Positions 47,913 through 59,462 are shown, counted from the stretch's first letter. The stretch: 64,000 bases of DNA from Protopterus annectens (GCF_019279795.1 NC_056743.1:925367016-925431015), one strand, 5' to 3'. Numbers and translations: made by a program. The notes: generated by a model not told the origin, from the letters alone.

Positions 47913-47954
47913 TTGGACTCTTTGCTGCTGGTTCTGCTGACGTGGATTTTGTTT

Positions 47955-50400
47955 CATTCATATGACTTTCTTTTTATTTCTTTCTAAGTTTTCCCATGGA
48001 TCAATAAAAAAAGTATGCCCTCATAATTTTTAAATACCACTCTCTTCTATTTTTCTCTGTCATATTCATTCTCAGTTTCCATAATATAATCTTATTTTGA
48101 TATTCTTTTATTTTCTCATTAATTACATCTTTTGATCGTTTTCCTATTTTCATTTTTTTCCCAAAATATTGTATACTTATATATAAGATCTGCATTAATT
48201 AAACTTTCTTTTTCCTTTTGTAATATATTGTAATGTTTTATAAAAATTTAAAGATGCCGCATATACTGTTGGGTTTATTAAACCCAGTCCTCCTTGTTCT
48301 TCCTTCATATATAATATCCCCCTCTTGACTGGATTCAGTCTAGAACCCCATGTGATGGAAAACAATATTTCCATCAGTTCCTTCTCATATTTTGTAGAAA
48401 TCATATAAATATTAACTACATATGCGGTTTTTCCCATTATAATATTATTAATTAAATGCCCCTTCTTTCTATAAGAAAAACTAAAATTTTTCCAGAAAGT
48501 AGTAATCTCCTTTATTTCTCTAAATAATTTTTTTCCATTTATCATTTTTATATTCATTCTGTCCAAATATTATACCTAACATAGCTATTTATTTTTCACT
48601 GAATTCTGTATCTCCTATATTTCCCTACTATCCAAATCCTTTACTTTTCTCCTTGTTAATACTTAATCTAGTTTTAACTAATGACCTCATCAATTAATTA
48701 CTGATTTCTTCCATCCATTTTTATTTTTAGTTATTAACATTATATTATCTGCATGCATATACATTATACATATTCATAATTTGTCTGTTATGTTATATCT
48801 TGGTTCTTTTGTCATTGTGTTAGCTTTATTTGCAACTGCATTTATAACTAAAGAACAAATAATGCTATTAGCTGGACATCCCTTTTTTATGCCACATTGT
48901 ATCCATAGTTCCTCACTTATCCATCCATTCACATTTATCTTAACATAATTTCTTTCATACACAGATTTAATTACTTGTATTGTTTTTTGACCAATATTAT
49001 ACAGTTCTAAAATGTTCCATAATGACTCGTACTGAATTTTACCACACATCTTAGTCAAATCTCTTATCATACGTTTTGTATCTACCTTTTTATTTATTAT
49101 ACCATCTATTACTTTCCTTATAATCTGTAGTAGATTCTGACTTCCTTTTCTACCAAATATAGTTTGATCGTTTAACTTATCAATCTTATATGTCAGTCTT
49201 TTAGTCATCATTCTCATAAATATTTTATAATCTGTATTGTTTAATGCTGTTGCCCTCCAGTTTTTAATATCATCCTGGTCACCTTTCTTCCATATAAATT
49301 GTATGACACCTATGAATATTTTCTTATATTGTATCCCTGTCTCCAACAATTCATTCAGTACCTTAAGAACTATTAGTTTTTGCCAATGTTCCATATTATT
49401 GTATATATTATTTTCTATACCATCTAATCCTGTGACAGTTTTCAAATTTATATCTTTCAACGCTTCATTCAACTCTGCTATATTTTTTCCAGACATTCAT
49501 TTCTTCTTTACTTAACATATTAATCTCATACTTATAATTAAATGTCTTTCTTGGCATATTTTTGTCATACATAATCCATAATTATTCTACACATCTCTTC
49601 TTGTGTCTTCATTAATTTTCCATCTTTAGTTTTTTAATTCTCTTATGTTTTTATTTTATTAATTTACTTAAGTAAAGTGCTACCTCTTATTTTATCCATT
49701 GTAAACTATATTTTTGTTTATATAATAAATTATTAATTCTATCCTGATTTATCTTATAAATTTCTTTTTCTTTCTCATAATATTCTCTTTCATTTCTAGC
49801 TATTTTGCTAAATACTTCCTGACTTAATCTAGTATATATATATATATATATATATATATAGCTTTTTTTCTTTTCTCTTGTGTGCATTCAAGAAAGCATT
49901 TATTGTATTCTTCTTTAAAACTAATCCACCAAGTAGTCCAGTTCCCATAAAACTCTCTCATAGAGATATCATCCTTGCATAGTTTATAAATCCCTTTCCT
50001 GTTATTCGGATCCAATTATTTTTCATTTAACCTTCTAATTTCTTTACCTACTTTAATGTGTTCTTCTTTTTCATTTATATTTAACCATATAGCTAAATGA
50101 TCAGAAAATCCATTTTGCTTTACTTCTTTTTATATAACTCTTAAACCTTCTGCTATTAAAAAATAGTAAATTTCTGTTTTTAAATTATTCTTTCTATATG
50201 TCCAATGATTATTCTCCCATATGTGTAATGTACCACATTCAGTTATTACATTTACCACTTTAATGTCACCCCATTCTTCTTGTTTTGTCTTAGGTTTCAA
50301 ATAAAATCACTTACTAATATAATATCCATATTTACACCCACATAATTCATTTTTTTAAACATTGTTTCTCTATCCTTTCTTGTAACATATGCATATAGAG
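47955..50400 (-). pseudogene. LINE unit B, ORF2 (endonuclease - RT)
   Basis: Reading leftwards on the minus strand: an endonuclease end with NGFSDHLAIWLNINEKEEH (about 50,105), a linker with a (TA)n tract (49,835-49,860), and RT in the frame 49,496-48,774. That frame has TGLDGIENNIY, FIWKKGDQDDIKNWRATALN, a DYKIFMRMMTKRLTYKI block and CGIKKGCPANSIICSLVIN. The active-site box at about 48,750 reads HADN instead of YADD. A SITWGSRLNPVKRGILYMK block follows (about 48,330). PLE1 then interrupts it at 47,954. The RT style and the zinc-knuckle ORF1 point to the L1/Tx1 group; the exact clade is uncertain. Confidence 0.82.
49835..49860. repeat. (TA)n microsatellite in LINE unit B
   Basis: About 26 bases of TA inside the ORF2 linker region; it is absent from the equivalent place in units A and C. 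Confidence 0.9.
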
Positions 50401-51764
50401 CTTAATTCTGTAAACATTATTTCTCCATCTAATATCCAGTATATATATTCATCCTATTTCAACAAAGGTCACATCTAATATTTTAATATCAGCGACATAA
50501 TATACATATTCCAGAGCATGTTTCTTTTTTCTATATTCCAATTGATTGGTTCATTCCATAGCGTTTCTGTTTGAATCCTTTTATTTTCTGTTAAAAGTTT
50601 AACATTCTCTAATATTATTACATTCATATTTAACATTGTACATCATTCCAATATGCCTACCTTCATTTAATATTTTCATACTGTTAACATTCAATGCTAA
50701 CATCTTCATTTTTTATGAAGTTATATTATCTTTCTCATCCTTTGCCTTTCTTGCTTTCTTTTATGAATGTAGCTTTAATTTTCTTTTTTCTTTCTTTTAC
50801 TCTCTTTTCTATAGAGTTTTCTTCCCTCTATTTGCCAATTTATTTCTTCTTCCTCACTTGTCTCACTATTGTCCTTACCTTTATTTTCTTGTTCTACATT
50901 ATCTTCTACCTTGTCATTTAATTAATGTTGTATTATTTTTCTCTTGTATTATTTTTTTCTTCATGTTCTGCATGTTGTATAACCTCTTTTTTCAACTATT
51001 TTGGCATCATTTTCACATTCTAACCATGCATGGCCAGCATTACCACATTTTTTACACTTTAAATCACATTTCTTTGCTTCATGTCCTGTCTTACTACATA
51101 TAAAACATTTTCTTTTATTACAATCACTTATTAAATGATTATCTTAACAACAGAAGAAACATGTTCTTGGTTGACCCTTATACTTGGAATGTGAATTACA
51201 TTATCATTTATCATTTTTAATATGACACCACATTCGCAAACCCCTGTCCATAGGCCTCTTTCATCATAAACATTTGTTGTATCAAAAACATCTTTACAAA
51301 CAGTCAATAAATTTTGTTTCAGCTCACTGGCTTCAATTTTAGTCCTGAATTGCACCATTATTCTTTTTTTGGTTTGTGTAAAGAAAGCTTGAATAACATA
51401 TTCAGACCATGAGCTTTTGCTTGTTTGTTGTTCATATCTTCCTAAGAAATTTTACATAGTCTGTCCAGTTTCAAACATTATGTCACAAAAGGTCTCTTTA
51501 TTAATTAGAACAAATGCTCTTACCCCTTTAGGTGTCACTCCTAATGGTGCAATTACTGAGTCCTAAATCTCATACCTGTTCAGTCCTTGTTCCTTTTTGC
51601 TGTTTATATGTACAATAAACTTCTTCCTTGTTTCTTTTACTTGTTCTTTCCATTCTGTTCCTTGCCTTACAGTTTGTACATATATCTTTTCTGACTCCTT
51701 TTGCTCTTCTCCTTCGGCCTCTCCCTCAGTCTTCTCCATTATCTCATTCCAAGAAACCATTGAT
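50401..51764 (-). pseudogene. LINE unit B, ORF1 (C-terminal two thirds, two zinc knuckles)
   Basis: The minus-strand frames 51,760-51,563 and 51,358-51,131 encode MVSWNEIMEKTEGEAEGEEQ and a VQFRTKIEASELKQNLLTV segment. Directly after comes a pair of CCHC zinc knuckles at about 51,025-51,120: CFICSKTGHEAKKC and CKKCGNAGHAWLEC, both with all four ligands. Such knuckles bind nucleic acid in ORF1 proteins of Tx1-type LINEs. A stop near 51,130 separates knuckles from the upstream frame. The N-terminus is displaced to 60,791-61,190 by the DIRS C insertion. Confidence 0.82.
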
Positions 51765-51908
51765 GTAAAGTTGTTCTATTTTGACATTCATTCTTACAGA
51801 TGGGTTCAGAGCCGTCAGCCTACTACAAAGTTTGAGGTCTTCAGACAGCTCAAGGCCAAGTCCCTATCCCATGATGCACCATGAGTTACCTCAGATCTAG
51901 TTTGCTGC
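51765..51908 (+). repeat. DIRS C left inverted terminal repeat
   Basis: The segment from TTCTTACAGATGGGTTCAGA to TCAGATCTAGTTTGCTGCTG is the reverse complement of 60,602-60,740, with few mismatches. The right copy has an extra CAGAACCGAGGAT-like insertion. The outer edge (51,765-51,795) matches the left half of the internal complementary region. Confidence 0.9.
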
Positions 51909-52163
51909 TGCAATAGATCAGAGGTTTCCTTGCACAGCTCGGGCCAGTATAGTTTTTTTCTGATATTATCCAGCTAAATTGTTATTTCTCTATATATTTA
52001 GAGTTATTCTTAGATAGCTGTAGCTTTTATAGCTTATTAGTAGCTATATTTCTTCTCTTTTTGGTCTTTGTTTTTTCTATTAGGCCTGTAATATTCCCTT
52101 TCCCTTTGGTGTGCCGTTACAATGTTGTATAGCTTATTTAGAGTAGTTTAAATAAGTTGGTTA

Positions 52164-52228
<65 letters not shown>

Positions 52229-52390
52229 TGAATACTGATAGTTAGTCACAGTATAGTGTTATTCAGCCCATTTGTTGTTTAGGGCTTATTTCACTATTTT
52301 AGCTTTACTAGTTTAACCTTTCTAATTGTTTGGGTGTGTCTAGTCTCTTTTAAAGTACAGTACATTTTTCTGGATACTGTATAATTGATT
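51909..52390 (+). promoter_or_regulatory. DIRS C leader with (TG)n tract
   Basis: This is untranslated sequence between the left terminal repeat and the gag ATG at 52,391. It includes a (TG)n microsatellite at about 52,167-52,225. No promoter element is assigned with confidence. Confidence 0.6.
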
Positions 52391-54650
52391 ATGGCTGACC
52401 AGGAGAAAGATAAGCATCCCAATTCAGGCTTTAAAAAGTGTCCAAAATATGGACAGAAGATGCCTGTGACAGATAGTCACGTTAATTGCGTGTATTGTCT
52501 TGGAGCCTTGCACTTACAGGAAAGCTGCTCCATTTGACATTCTTTTTCCACCAGAGTTCTTCAGAAGAGAAAAAGAAAGCTCATAGATAGAGCATTCTGA
52601 AACCGTCTTTTCAGGAAGCTTTGAGTGACCAGGATAAGTCTAATAAGTCTTCAAAGTCTTCTAAGGCTTCTTCTTTGAAAGTAAAAAAATCTAAGAAACC
52701 ATCAACGTCAGCTCCACAGCCCTCAGATCTGAGCATCCTGTCTTTTCGGAACCGGTCCCCAGTCCTGGAACCGGTGTCCGAAGTATTAAAGTCTCCAATT
52801 CTCCGGTTAGTGCCTCCATCCATTCATTCATCTCGGACCTCAATCAGCCTATCCGATTTCAATGTGGATCGTGTGGTGCAGAAGTTGCTACAGGCACCTG
52901 TGTTTGCAAAATTTTTATCAGCTCCAACCCAAGTGGTTTCAGAACCGAAGACTGTAATGCCATCTACTTCCTTTCCTCCTCCAAGCCATACCGGTCCTTC
53001 AAAGCCGCAGGAGTTGGACCTGATGATTGTTGAGCCTTCAGAGCCGACACCTGTTCCATTGCCATCGGTTACATTTACTCGGACTTCCTCGGCACCTGTT
53101 GAGGAGTCTAGGAGCCGACACTCTCTGGTGGGGTCCAGGGAGGATAGTCAGACTGACTTGCCAGTTCTAACTTTGCCTCTCGGGACCTCGGCTCGGATGA
53201 GCTTGGCTTATATCTCTGGTTCGGAGCCCACTGTCACGGTGCCAAGGAGATCGATGGTTTCTTCGGATCCAGCGGTCCCATCTCATTGGAGCAGAGGTGC
53301 CTTTGAAGCCATGAGGAGAGTGATGTCTCCCAAGACATCTATAACTTCAGGTCCAACTACCTCCTCCCAAAAAGCGCCTGTGTCCACTTCTGCCTCACAG
53401 ATCCTGTTGAAGTGTAGAGACCTTGAGCCCCTGCTCTTCCGAGACTTCACCAGACGTTCCCACTGATGAGGTTCCCAGGATGAGAATTTGCAAGAGAAAG
53501 CACCTAGACTCCCCACAGGAGTCTCTCACATCTGACACCGACTTAGATGAATTAGAAGGGTCCCCATGGTCCCCCCTCTGAAGATATCTAATTTGCTGAG
53601 ATATTAGAAATCCTTAGGCAGCGGGGTGGCTGGAAGCCCACCAACCCTACTGAAGATGAGTCGGTTCTCCTGAAGGCTTTTGAGTCTCAACCCTCCACCT
53701 CTTGGATGTCTCCGCCCTTCAATGAGCTCATGGAGCAGGTCTCACAAAGGGCATGGGAGTCTCCAGACACTATAGAGCCTGTCCTTAGGAGGCCTAATAA
53801 ATTTATTTCTGCCCCTCAGGATAAGTTTTTCCTTACCAAGGGAGTACCAGTTGATACCATGGTGGTGGTGGCAGCCACCAAAAATGAGATGTCAGAAACT
53901 TCTTCCTCTATCCATCCTCGTTCCAGAGACTCTGGGATTATGGATAGATACGGGAAGCTCACATACAGTTCAGCGTCTTTTGCCACCCATTCACTGAACT
54001 ATCTCACACATTTTATGAGACTGCAAAGAGACCTCCTTAAAGAGCTTGGAGATACTCTTTGGGGTACAGTGACTGCAGGAGCTTCAGACAAAGTCACTTC
54101 CCAGCTTGCTACTCTCAATTCCATAGTGAACTCGTCCATGCGAATCATTTCATATGCAGCTGATGGAACGAGTAGGGCAGCGGGTACAGGAATTGCTCTC
54201 AGAAGACATTCCTGGATGCACTTGTGTTCCTTTGCAGAGCCCTTTAAGTCATCCTTTGTCAACACCCCTTTTGATGGCTCATCCCTGTTCAGGCCCAAAG
54301 TTAAGGAAACCTTGACCAGGTGTGAGCAGGAAGGAAAGACTCTGCCGTCGGAGTCCATTTTTCCACCCCTACCAGACCCTACCCCAATGGTCAAAAGGGA
54401 GGAAAGATGTGGTTCTGAAAAGCCCAAGGAGCCTTTCTGGACACACATGGTGAACCCCCCTCCAGGGGCAGAGGAGTGGGCAATAATGGAAGATGCTGTC
54501 CTCACAGCAGAGGGGGCTGCAAAACTAGGGCGACAGAGACCAGTTCTTTGGGAAGCCCTACCAGCGCTCCTGAAAGGAGGCCCTACTGTCCTATTCTGGA
54601 GGAAGTCAGGGGTCGCTTATCTTTGTATCCAGATGTCTGGCTCAAAATAA
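52391..54650 (+). pseudogene. DIRS C gag
   Basis: The start at 52,391 (MADQEKDKHPNSGFKKCPKY) is chosen because DIRS Gag proteins open with a short Cys-rich segment; here CVYCLGALH follows. A TGA at about 52,535 stops this frame. The next open part (52,621-53,466) is Ser/Pro-rich and low in conservation. A third (53,706-54,650) holds the conserved domain: QRAWESPDTIEPVLRRPNKF, GVPVDTMVVVAATK, FATHSLNYLTHFMRLQ, RRHSWMHLCSFAEPFKSSF and an SLFRPKVKETL end. It matches DIRS A gag throughout. Frame breaks at 52,535 and about 53,470-53,600 make it a pseudogene. Confidence 0.8.
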
Positions 54651-56485
54651 CAAATGACAATTGGGTACAAAGTATAGTTTCCAGTGGATATTTCATTCCT
54701 TTCACCACTCCCCCTCCACTGACAACAAAAATCCTGGATTTTCCACCCAGTTGCAGGGAACAAGCAACAGTAGAGGTCCAAATGTTGCTAAGAAAAAGAG
54801 TCATCCAACCAGTCCCAGCAGACCAGACAGGATCCGGAACTTACTCAAGATTCTTTTTAGTTCCAAAAAAGACAGGGGACTGGAGACGTATTTTGAACCT
54901 CAGCAGACTAAACAAATCTGTCAAGAAAGAGAAGTTCCAGATGGTCACACTTCAGTCGATACTTCCCTTTTTAGGGAAAGACAATTGGATGTGCTCGACA
55001 GATATACAGGATGCGTACTACTATATAAAAATGGCCAGACCATCCAGGGATCATCTGCGCTTCCGGCTGGGAGCCAATCATTACCAGTTCCAAGCCCTGC
55101 CCTTTGATCTCACTACAGCCCCCAGAGTGTTCACCAAATGTATGGCAGTGGTCACGGCTCACCTGAGGCATTTAGGATTTCAGGTGTTTCTATACTTAGA
55201 AGATTGGCTCCTCACCACCACCACCAGGCATCAGCTAATACAAGCCAAGGACACCACTCTTACTTTCTGCAATCATTTGGGCATTACCATAAATTCAGAA
55301 AAATCTGCCTCGTCACCATCGCAACATATTGTTTTTATCGGAGCAGAATTGGACACCACCACCACCACTCCTCCTCTAAAACTTTTAACAGAAAGAGTTT
55401 TACTACTTCGTCAGCAGGTCCAAAACATCATATCCAGAGACAGGGCTCCGGCATCAGAAGTGCTAAAGTTGTTAGGCTTGATAGCAGCTGCAATATTAGT
55501 GATACCATTGGGTCACATGCACATGCGGATTCTACAATGGCTGCTATTCACTCAATGGTCTCACCAAGAGCTTCCAATGTCTCCTCTCATAATTATCACA
55601 AACACTTGCAAAAAGGATATTCGGTGGTGGTTGACCTCTTTTCATGTAACGATAGGTCGTCCTTTTATCCTATCCTCACCAGCGGCCACAGTGACCATGG
55701 ACGCTTCCCTGCTAGTTTGGGGGGGGGGGCATTTTCAGAGAAGAACAACTGGAGACACATGAACCAAACAGGAGACATATCTGCATATCAATGTCCTAGC
55801 AATGAGAGCGGTACTTTTGGTGTTGCAGTACTTTCAGGACTCTCTCCCTCTGGGGACAATTGAGATTCATATGGACAAGATGTCAGTGGTCTGGTACTTG
55901 AACAAACAAGGAGGAACCAAGTCCTACCCCCTTTGTCGCGAGGCTGTAAGAGTATGGCAGTGGGCTACATCCACCCAGCACTTTCTGATAGCAATGCACC
56001 TCCCTGGGAAATACAACGTGATTGCAGACAAACGGAGCAGGGCAATGTTGTTGCCTCACGAGTGGTCCATCAAAAAATAGATAGCGGAGAGAATATTCTG
56101 CAGGTGGGGCCAGCCTTGCTGCAATCTTTTTGCCTCCAACATGAACAGAAAATGCAAAAGCTACTTTGCCCTGATTCCCCCTCCGGGAGAAGCCCCAAGG
56201 GACGCACTCGTACACGACTGGCCTCCGGGTCTTCTCTATGCATTCCCACCAATTCCCATGATACCCAAAGTACTGCAGAAAGCAAAAGCCGTGGGAAGGA
56301 CCATCATTCTAATAGCTCCTCATTGGCCTCGTCAGATTTGGTTCCCCTTCCTTCGACTTCATCTGTTGGAAGAACCTTGGATTCTGGACCCAGTTTCAGA
56401 CCTTCTGATGCATTCGTCAGGGTCTCTTCATCCCTATCTTCAGTCTCTGAAATTGACAGCTTGGCTGCTCCAATTCCCAGAATAG
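54476..56485 (+). pseudogene. DIRS C reverse transcriptase - RNase H - C-terminal domain
   Basis: The main frame runs 54,476-55,762. RT: YSRFFLVPKKTGDWRRILNL (about 54,842), CSTDIQDAYYYIKM with catalytic Asp (about 54,992), LPFDLTTAPRVFTK (about 55,099) and active-site box YLEDWLL (about 55,192), where the usual first Asp is Glu. RNase H: VTMDAS (about 55,690), then a frame break in a run of ten G (55,719-55,728). NVLAMRAVLL lacks the catalytic Glu (Ala instead). HMDKMSVVWYLNKQGG (about 55,869) and NVIADKRSR (about 56,018) keep their Asp. The tail 56,141-56,485 (YFALIPPPGE, APHWPRQIWFPFL) is the domain beyond RNase H, sometimes called methyltransferase-like in DIRS. Confidence 0.87.
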
Positions 56486-56744
56486 CCAGGTTCCATAACC
56501 TCTCAAACGAAACCCAGCATATTTTGATATCTTCTCATAAGCCCTCCATTAGAAAATTGTACCTTAGCAAATGGAGAAGATTTTCTGTATGGGCTTCTCA
56601 AAATAACATTGATCCCTATCAAGCCCCCATTTTCTCAATCTTAGAATTTTTTACTATGCTTTTCAATAAAGGAGCTGCGGCAGCTACAGTTCAGGTACAG
56701 CTGGCGGCCATCTCTAATTTTCACCTTGGCTTTGAAGGATTGAA
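55933..56744 (+). pseudogene. DIRS C tyrosine recombinase, N-terminal part
   Basis: This frame overlaps the RNase H and C-terminal domain in another frame, as in DIRS A. The N-terminal half is Ser-rich and dictated by the overlapping gene. The core-binding domain then appears: SSHKPSIRKLYLSKWRRFSVW (from about 56,532), AAAATVQVQLAAISNF (about 56,680). The gene is cut at 56,745-56,759 by the PLE2 target duplication and resumes at 59,607. Confidence 0.85.
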
Positions 56745-56759
56745 TATAATGTCATACAA
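56745..56759. repeat. PLE2 target-site duplication, left
   Basis: TATAATGTCATACAA, identical to 59,592-59,606. It lies in the DIRS C YR gene (MSYK), which reads across when the insert is ignored. Confidence 0.93.
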
Positions 56760-57519
56760 AACACAAAATGATAAAAAACACTGCTGCGTCTGGATTCACA
56801 CACAGTCCACTTTATTAAGTAATTCCACACGTTTAGATTGAGCGCTTTCTTCCCTTTGACAAGGGATTTCATCAGAATCTGTTTTTCCCACTCAATTCTC
56901 CCCTTAAATACTCAGTTACAACAGTAATAAAATAGGGACAGCATCCAGTTTATGAATTAATTGATATACAAAATCCATATGTTTTAAAATACTATATAAA
57001 AATACTAAAACATTGTGCTAAAATAAAATACAATTCACTAAAATGCTTTATGTGTAAAACTTATTACTACAAACTCAGTGGTGGTGCTGCGGTAGCGTTG
57101 TCGCCTCACAGTAAGACGCTGTCCGGTTCGATTCTCAGCTAGAGCGTCTTCTGTGTGGAGACATGCGTGAATGGGCATACCTTCGTTGAAGGTTGTGCAT
57201 CAGGGCTGGTAACTCAGCACGTAAAAATCAACTACCAATCATTAGCGGACCGGAGTTACACTGTGGCAACCCCTAACCAGGAAAAGCCGAAAGACACAAC
57301 AACAACAAACTCCTACATAGTATTTATTTCATAAACTCTACCTTTTTATAAAGCAAAGGTTTGATAGATATTATGTCATTTAGCCCGGGGGCTTGGCTTG
57401 CTTGTAACTTAATTTGCCACCTTACTTCTCTTTCTTCTATGTGGCTTCTAAAATTTCCATCCCTAGAGTTTTGTAACACTCTTTCTAAAATTGCAAACCT
57501 AAATTCAGAATAATTCTGA
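56760..57519 (-). repeat. PLE2 inverted arm (3' region, antisense)
   Basis: On the minus strand it encodes the GIY-YIG protein end (57,516-57,324): YSEFRFAILERVLQNSRDGN, HIEEREVRWQIKLQASQAPG, ending KKVEFMK, followed by the 3' UTR and the hammerhead-like core (56,846-56,875). It matches 59,032-59,550 with scattered substitutions. A V-SINE (57,077-57,304) interrupts it. Confidence 0.93.
57077..57304 (+). mobile_element. Second V-SINE copy, internally shortened
   Basis: A tRNA-like head (GTGGTGCTGCGGTAGCG; B-box GGTTCGATTCTC) and a V-SINE end (CACTGTGGCAACCCCTAACC, AAAGCCGAAAG) are present. Most of the central domain, including the TTTCCTCCGGGTG block, is missing. The tail is (ACA)n-like, not (GAA)n. 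It is flanked by an 8-bp duplication ACAAACTC (57,069-57,076 and 57,305-57,312). The other PLE2 arm keeps the uninterrupted site at about 59,231-59,255. Confidence 0.9.
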
Positions 57520-58650
57520 AGAGGATTTATACAACTATTTGAAAGTAAAGAAACCAATAGTGGCTACTATGTTTAGGATACCCAAGACACATAAGGGACT
57601 TGAAAACTTGGCATTCAGACCTATAGTGGACGGACGGGGATCTAAAACATATCCTTTCGGAATTGCGATAGACAGTTGGCTGAAAAAACAAGTTGTGAAT
57701 GCAGATCATCTACTTAGAGACTCATGGGACTTTTTAGGAAGGATAGGTAAAGACTTGTGGGATAAAGACATATTTTTTTAACTATAGATATAGTTGATTT
57801 GTATACATCTATCCCAAAAAAGAAGGTTTGGAATGGTTTCTAGAGAGTCTACATAGGAATACCAAATTAATGGATGACAAAATAGAATTGATTATGGAAT
57901 TCATGGAGATAGTATTGGACCATAACTACATATTTTTTGAGGGAGAATACTATAGGCAACACAAGGGGGTAGCTATGGGGGCATCATGTGCCCCCATATA
58001 TGCCAATCTTGTGTTGTTAGAGTGGAAATACAACAAGGAGTTCAAAAGTGGGTATTTTCAGTACATGAATTTATATGTTAGGTTCCTGGATGATATTTTT
58101 ATTTTATGGAAGGGTCCAGAAAACAAGATCCAGATTTGGTGAAATACCTTAATGAAAGTAGAGTTCTTGAGATTCACATATGAATATAAAGAGAATGGTA
58201 TAAACTATTTAGATACATATACCCAAAAGGACAATACTTCTTTTAAATCTAAGGTCTATAGGAAACCATTGTTTAGTAATACATATTTAGAATATACCAG
58301 TAGTCACCCTGTACAACAAAAAAAATAGTATTATTAAAGGACAACTGATTAGGATAGCCAGGATGACATCCAATGAAGAAGATGTGGATGAAGAATTAGT
58401 GGTAATAGCCAAACTATTCCAAGAAAGGGGGTACCCCATTAAAATAATTGAAGAATATGTTAAGTATGTAGGGAATGAATGGGGAAAAAAGTATAAGCCC
58501 CTATTAGGAAACCCAAGTGCTTTGAGTGAAGATATATACAAGAGTGGGGAAGAAAATAAAGGATTTGAAAGAGCTATGGTAGTTCCTTTTGGAGGTAAAG
58601 CACATGAGGTGGAAAAAATAGTGAAAAACAAACTGGGCTATTTTAAGAAA
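57520..58650 (+). pseudogene. PLE2 reverse transcriptase (5'-truncated)
   Basis: It starts abruptly inside the RT after the inversion breakpoint. Motifs: MFRIPKTHKGLENLAFRPIV (about 57,569), a stop at about 57,780, then TIDIVDLYTSIPKK with the first Asp (about 57,784), HKGVAMGASCAPIYANLVLL (about 57,960) and the active-site box VRFLDDIFILW (about 58,078), with both Asp residues intact. After 58,140 the frame is shifted: a YRKPLFSNTYLEYTSSHP stretch, then 58,363-58,653 (ERGYPIKIIEEYVKYVG). It lacks the N-terminal domain, so it cannot be autonomous. Confidence 0.88.
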
Positions 58651-58749
58651 TAATCCAAAGTTATGGGCTATTGGGGGCTCTAAACCAAATTTTGTTTATA
58701 AAATAGGACCTAGCTTAAAAAAGTCTTTTGAAGGTGTTCCAAAAATAAG

Positions 58750-59224
58750 GGAGGGTATGGTACGTTAAGGTGTGGGAGTTGTTCCCAATGTAAATATATT
58801 TATACTAAATAGAATATTATTATAACTAATTCTTTAAGGACCATGGTGAAATTTGAGAGAGGAAACTGTCAAGACTATAGGGGTGGTCTATTTAGCTATG
58901 TGTAAATCCTGTCCCAGTTTTTATGTTGGTAAAACTGAGAGACGATTAAGGGACAGGATATATGAGCATACATATCAAATAATTACTAAAAATACGAATA
59001 ATGCTTTGTACAAGCATTCCATAGTTTGCCCGAATTATTCTGAATTTAGGTTTGCAATTTTGGAAAGAGTGTTACAAAATCCTAGGGGTGGAAATTTTAG
59101 AAGCTACATAGAAGAAAGAGAAGTAAGGTGGCAAATTAAGTTACAAGCAAGCCAAGCCCCCGGGCTAAATGACATAATATTTGTTAAGCCTTTGCTTTAT
59201 AAAAAGGTAGAGTTTATGAAATAA
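58750..59224 (+). pseudogene. PLE2 GIY-YIG endonuclease
   Basis: After frame breaks near 58,760-58,850 the frame 58,853-59,224 gives GVVYLAMCKSCPSFYVGKTE (about 58,880) and RRLRDRIYEHTYQ: the GIY-YIG-type core with its Arg and the following Glu-His. It then runs through YSEFRFAILERVLQNPRG to KKVEFMK and a stop at 59,222. A Cys-rich stretch upstream (about 58,768-58,800) resembles the CX2C linker of PLE1. In Penelope-like elements this domain cuts the target DNA. Confidence 0.88.
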
Positions 59225-59432
59225 ATACTATGTAGGAGTTTGTAGTAATAATTTTTACACATAAAGCATTTTAGTGAATTGTATTTTATTTTAAGACAAT
59301 GTTTTAGTATTTTTATATAGTATTTTAAAACATATGGATTTTGTATATCAATTCATAAATTGGTTGATGTCACTATTTTATTACTATTGTAATTGAGTAT
59401 TTAAGGGGAGAATTGACTGGGAAAAACAGATT

Positions 59433-59462
59433 CTGATGAAATCCCTTGTCAAAGGGAAGAAA
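59433..59462 (+). ncRNA. Hammerhead-ribozyme-like core in PLE2 3' region
   Basis: CTGATGA (59,433-59,439) is followed by a perfect 6-bp hairpin TCCCTT/AAGGGA (59,442-59,447 and 59,452-59,457) and GAAA (59,459-59,462). This is the CUGANGA - stem II - GAAA order of the hammerhead core. The same motif is kept, inverted, at 56,846-56,875. I cannot pair stem III and stem I convincingly. Confidence 0.4.

Larger units (their letters stand above)
44896..47954 (+). mobile_element. PLE1: Penelope-like element inside LINE unit B
   Basis: Penelope-like elements encode an RT related to telomerase plus a GIY-YIG endonuclease. This copy is flanked by a 13-bp duplication with one mismatch (CATTAATATGACT at 44,883-44,895; CATTCATATGACT at 47,955-47,967). 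LINE unit B resumes on both sides when compared with unit A at about 61,700-61,800. It begins inside the coding region after a C-run and so is 5'-truncated. The 3' region has a hammerhead-like core at 47,858. Confidence 0.88.

Noticed and set aside
49237-51103. Hydrophobic plus-strand frames resembling multi-pass membrane proteins
   Set aside because: Antisense of LINE unit B ORF1 and ORF2; the minus-strand RT and zinc-knuckle motifs explain the region.
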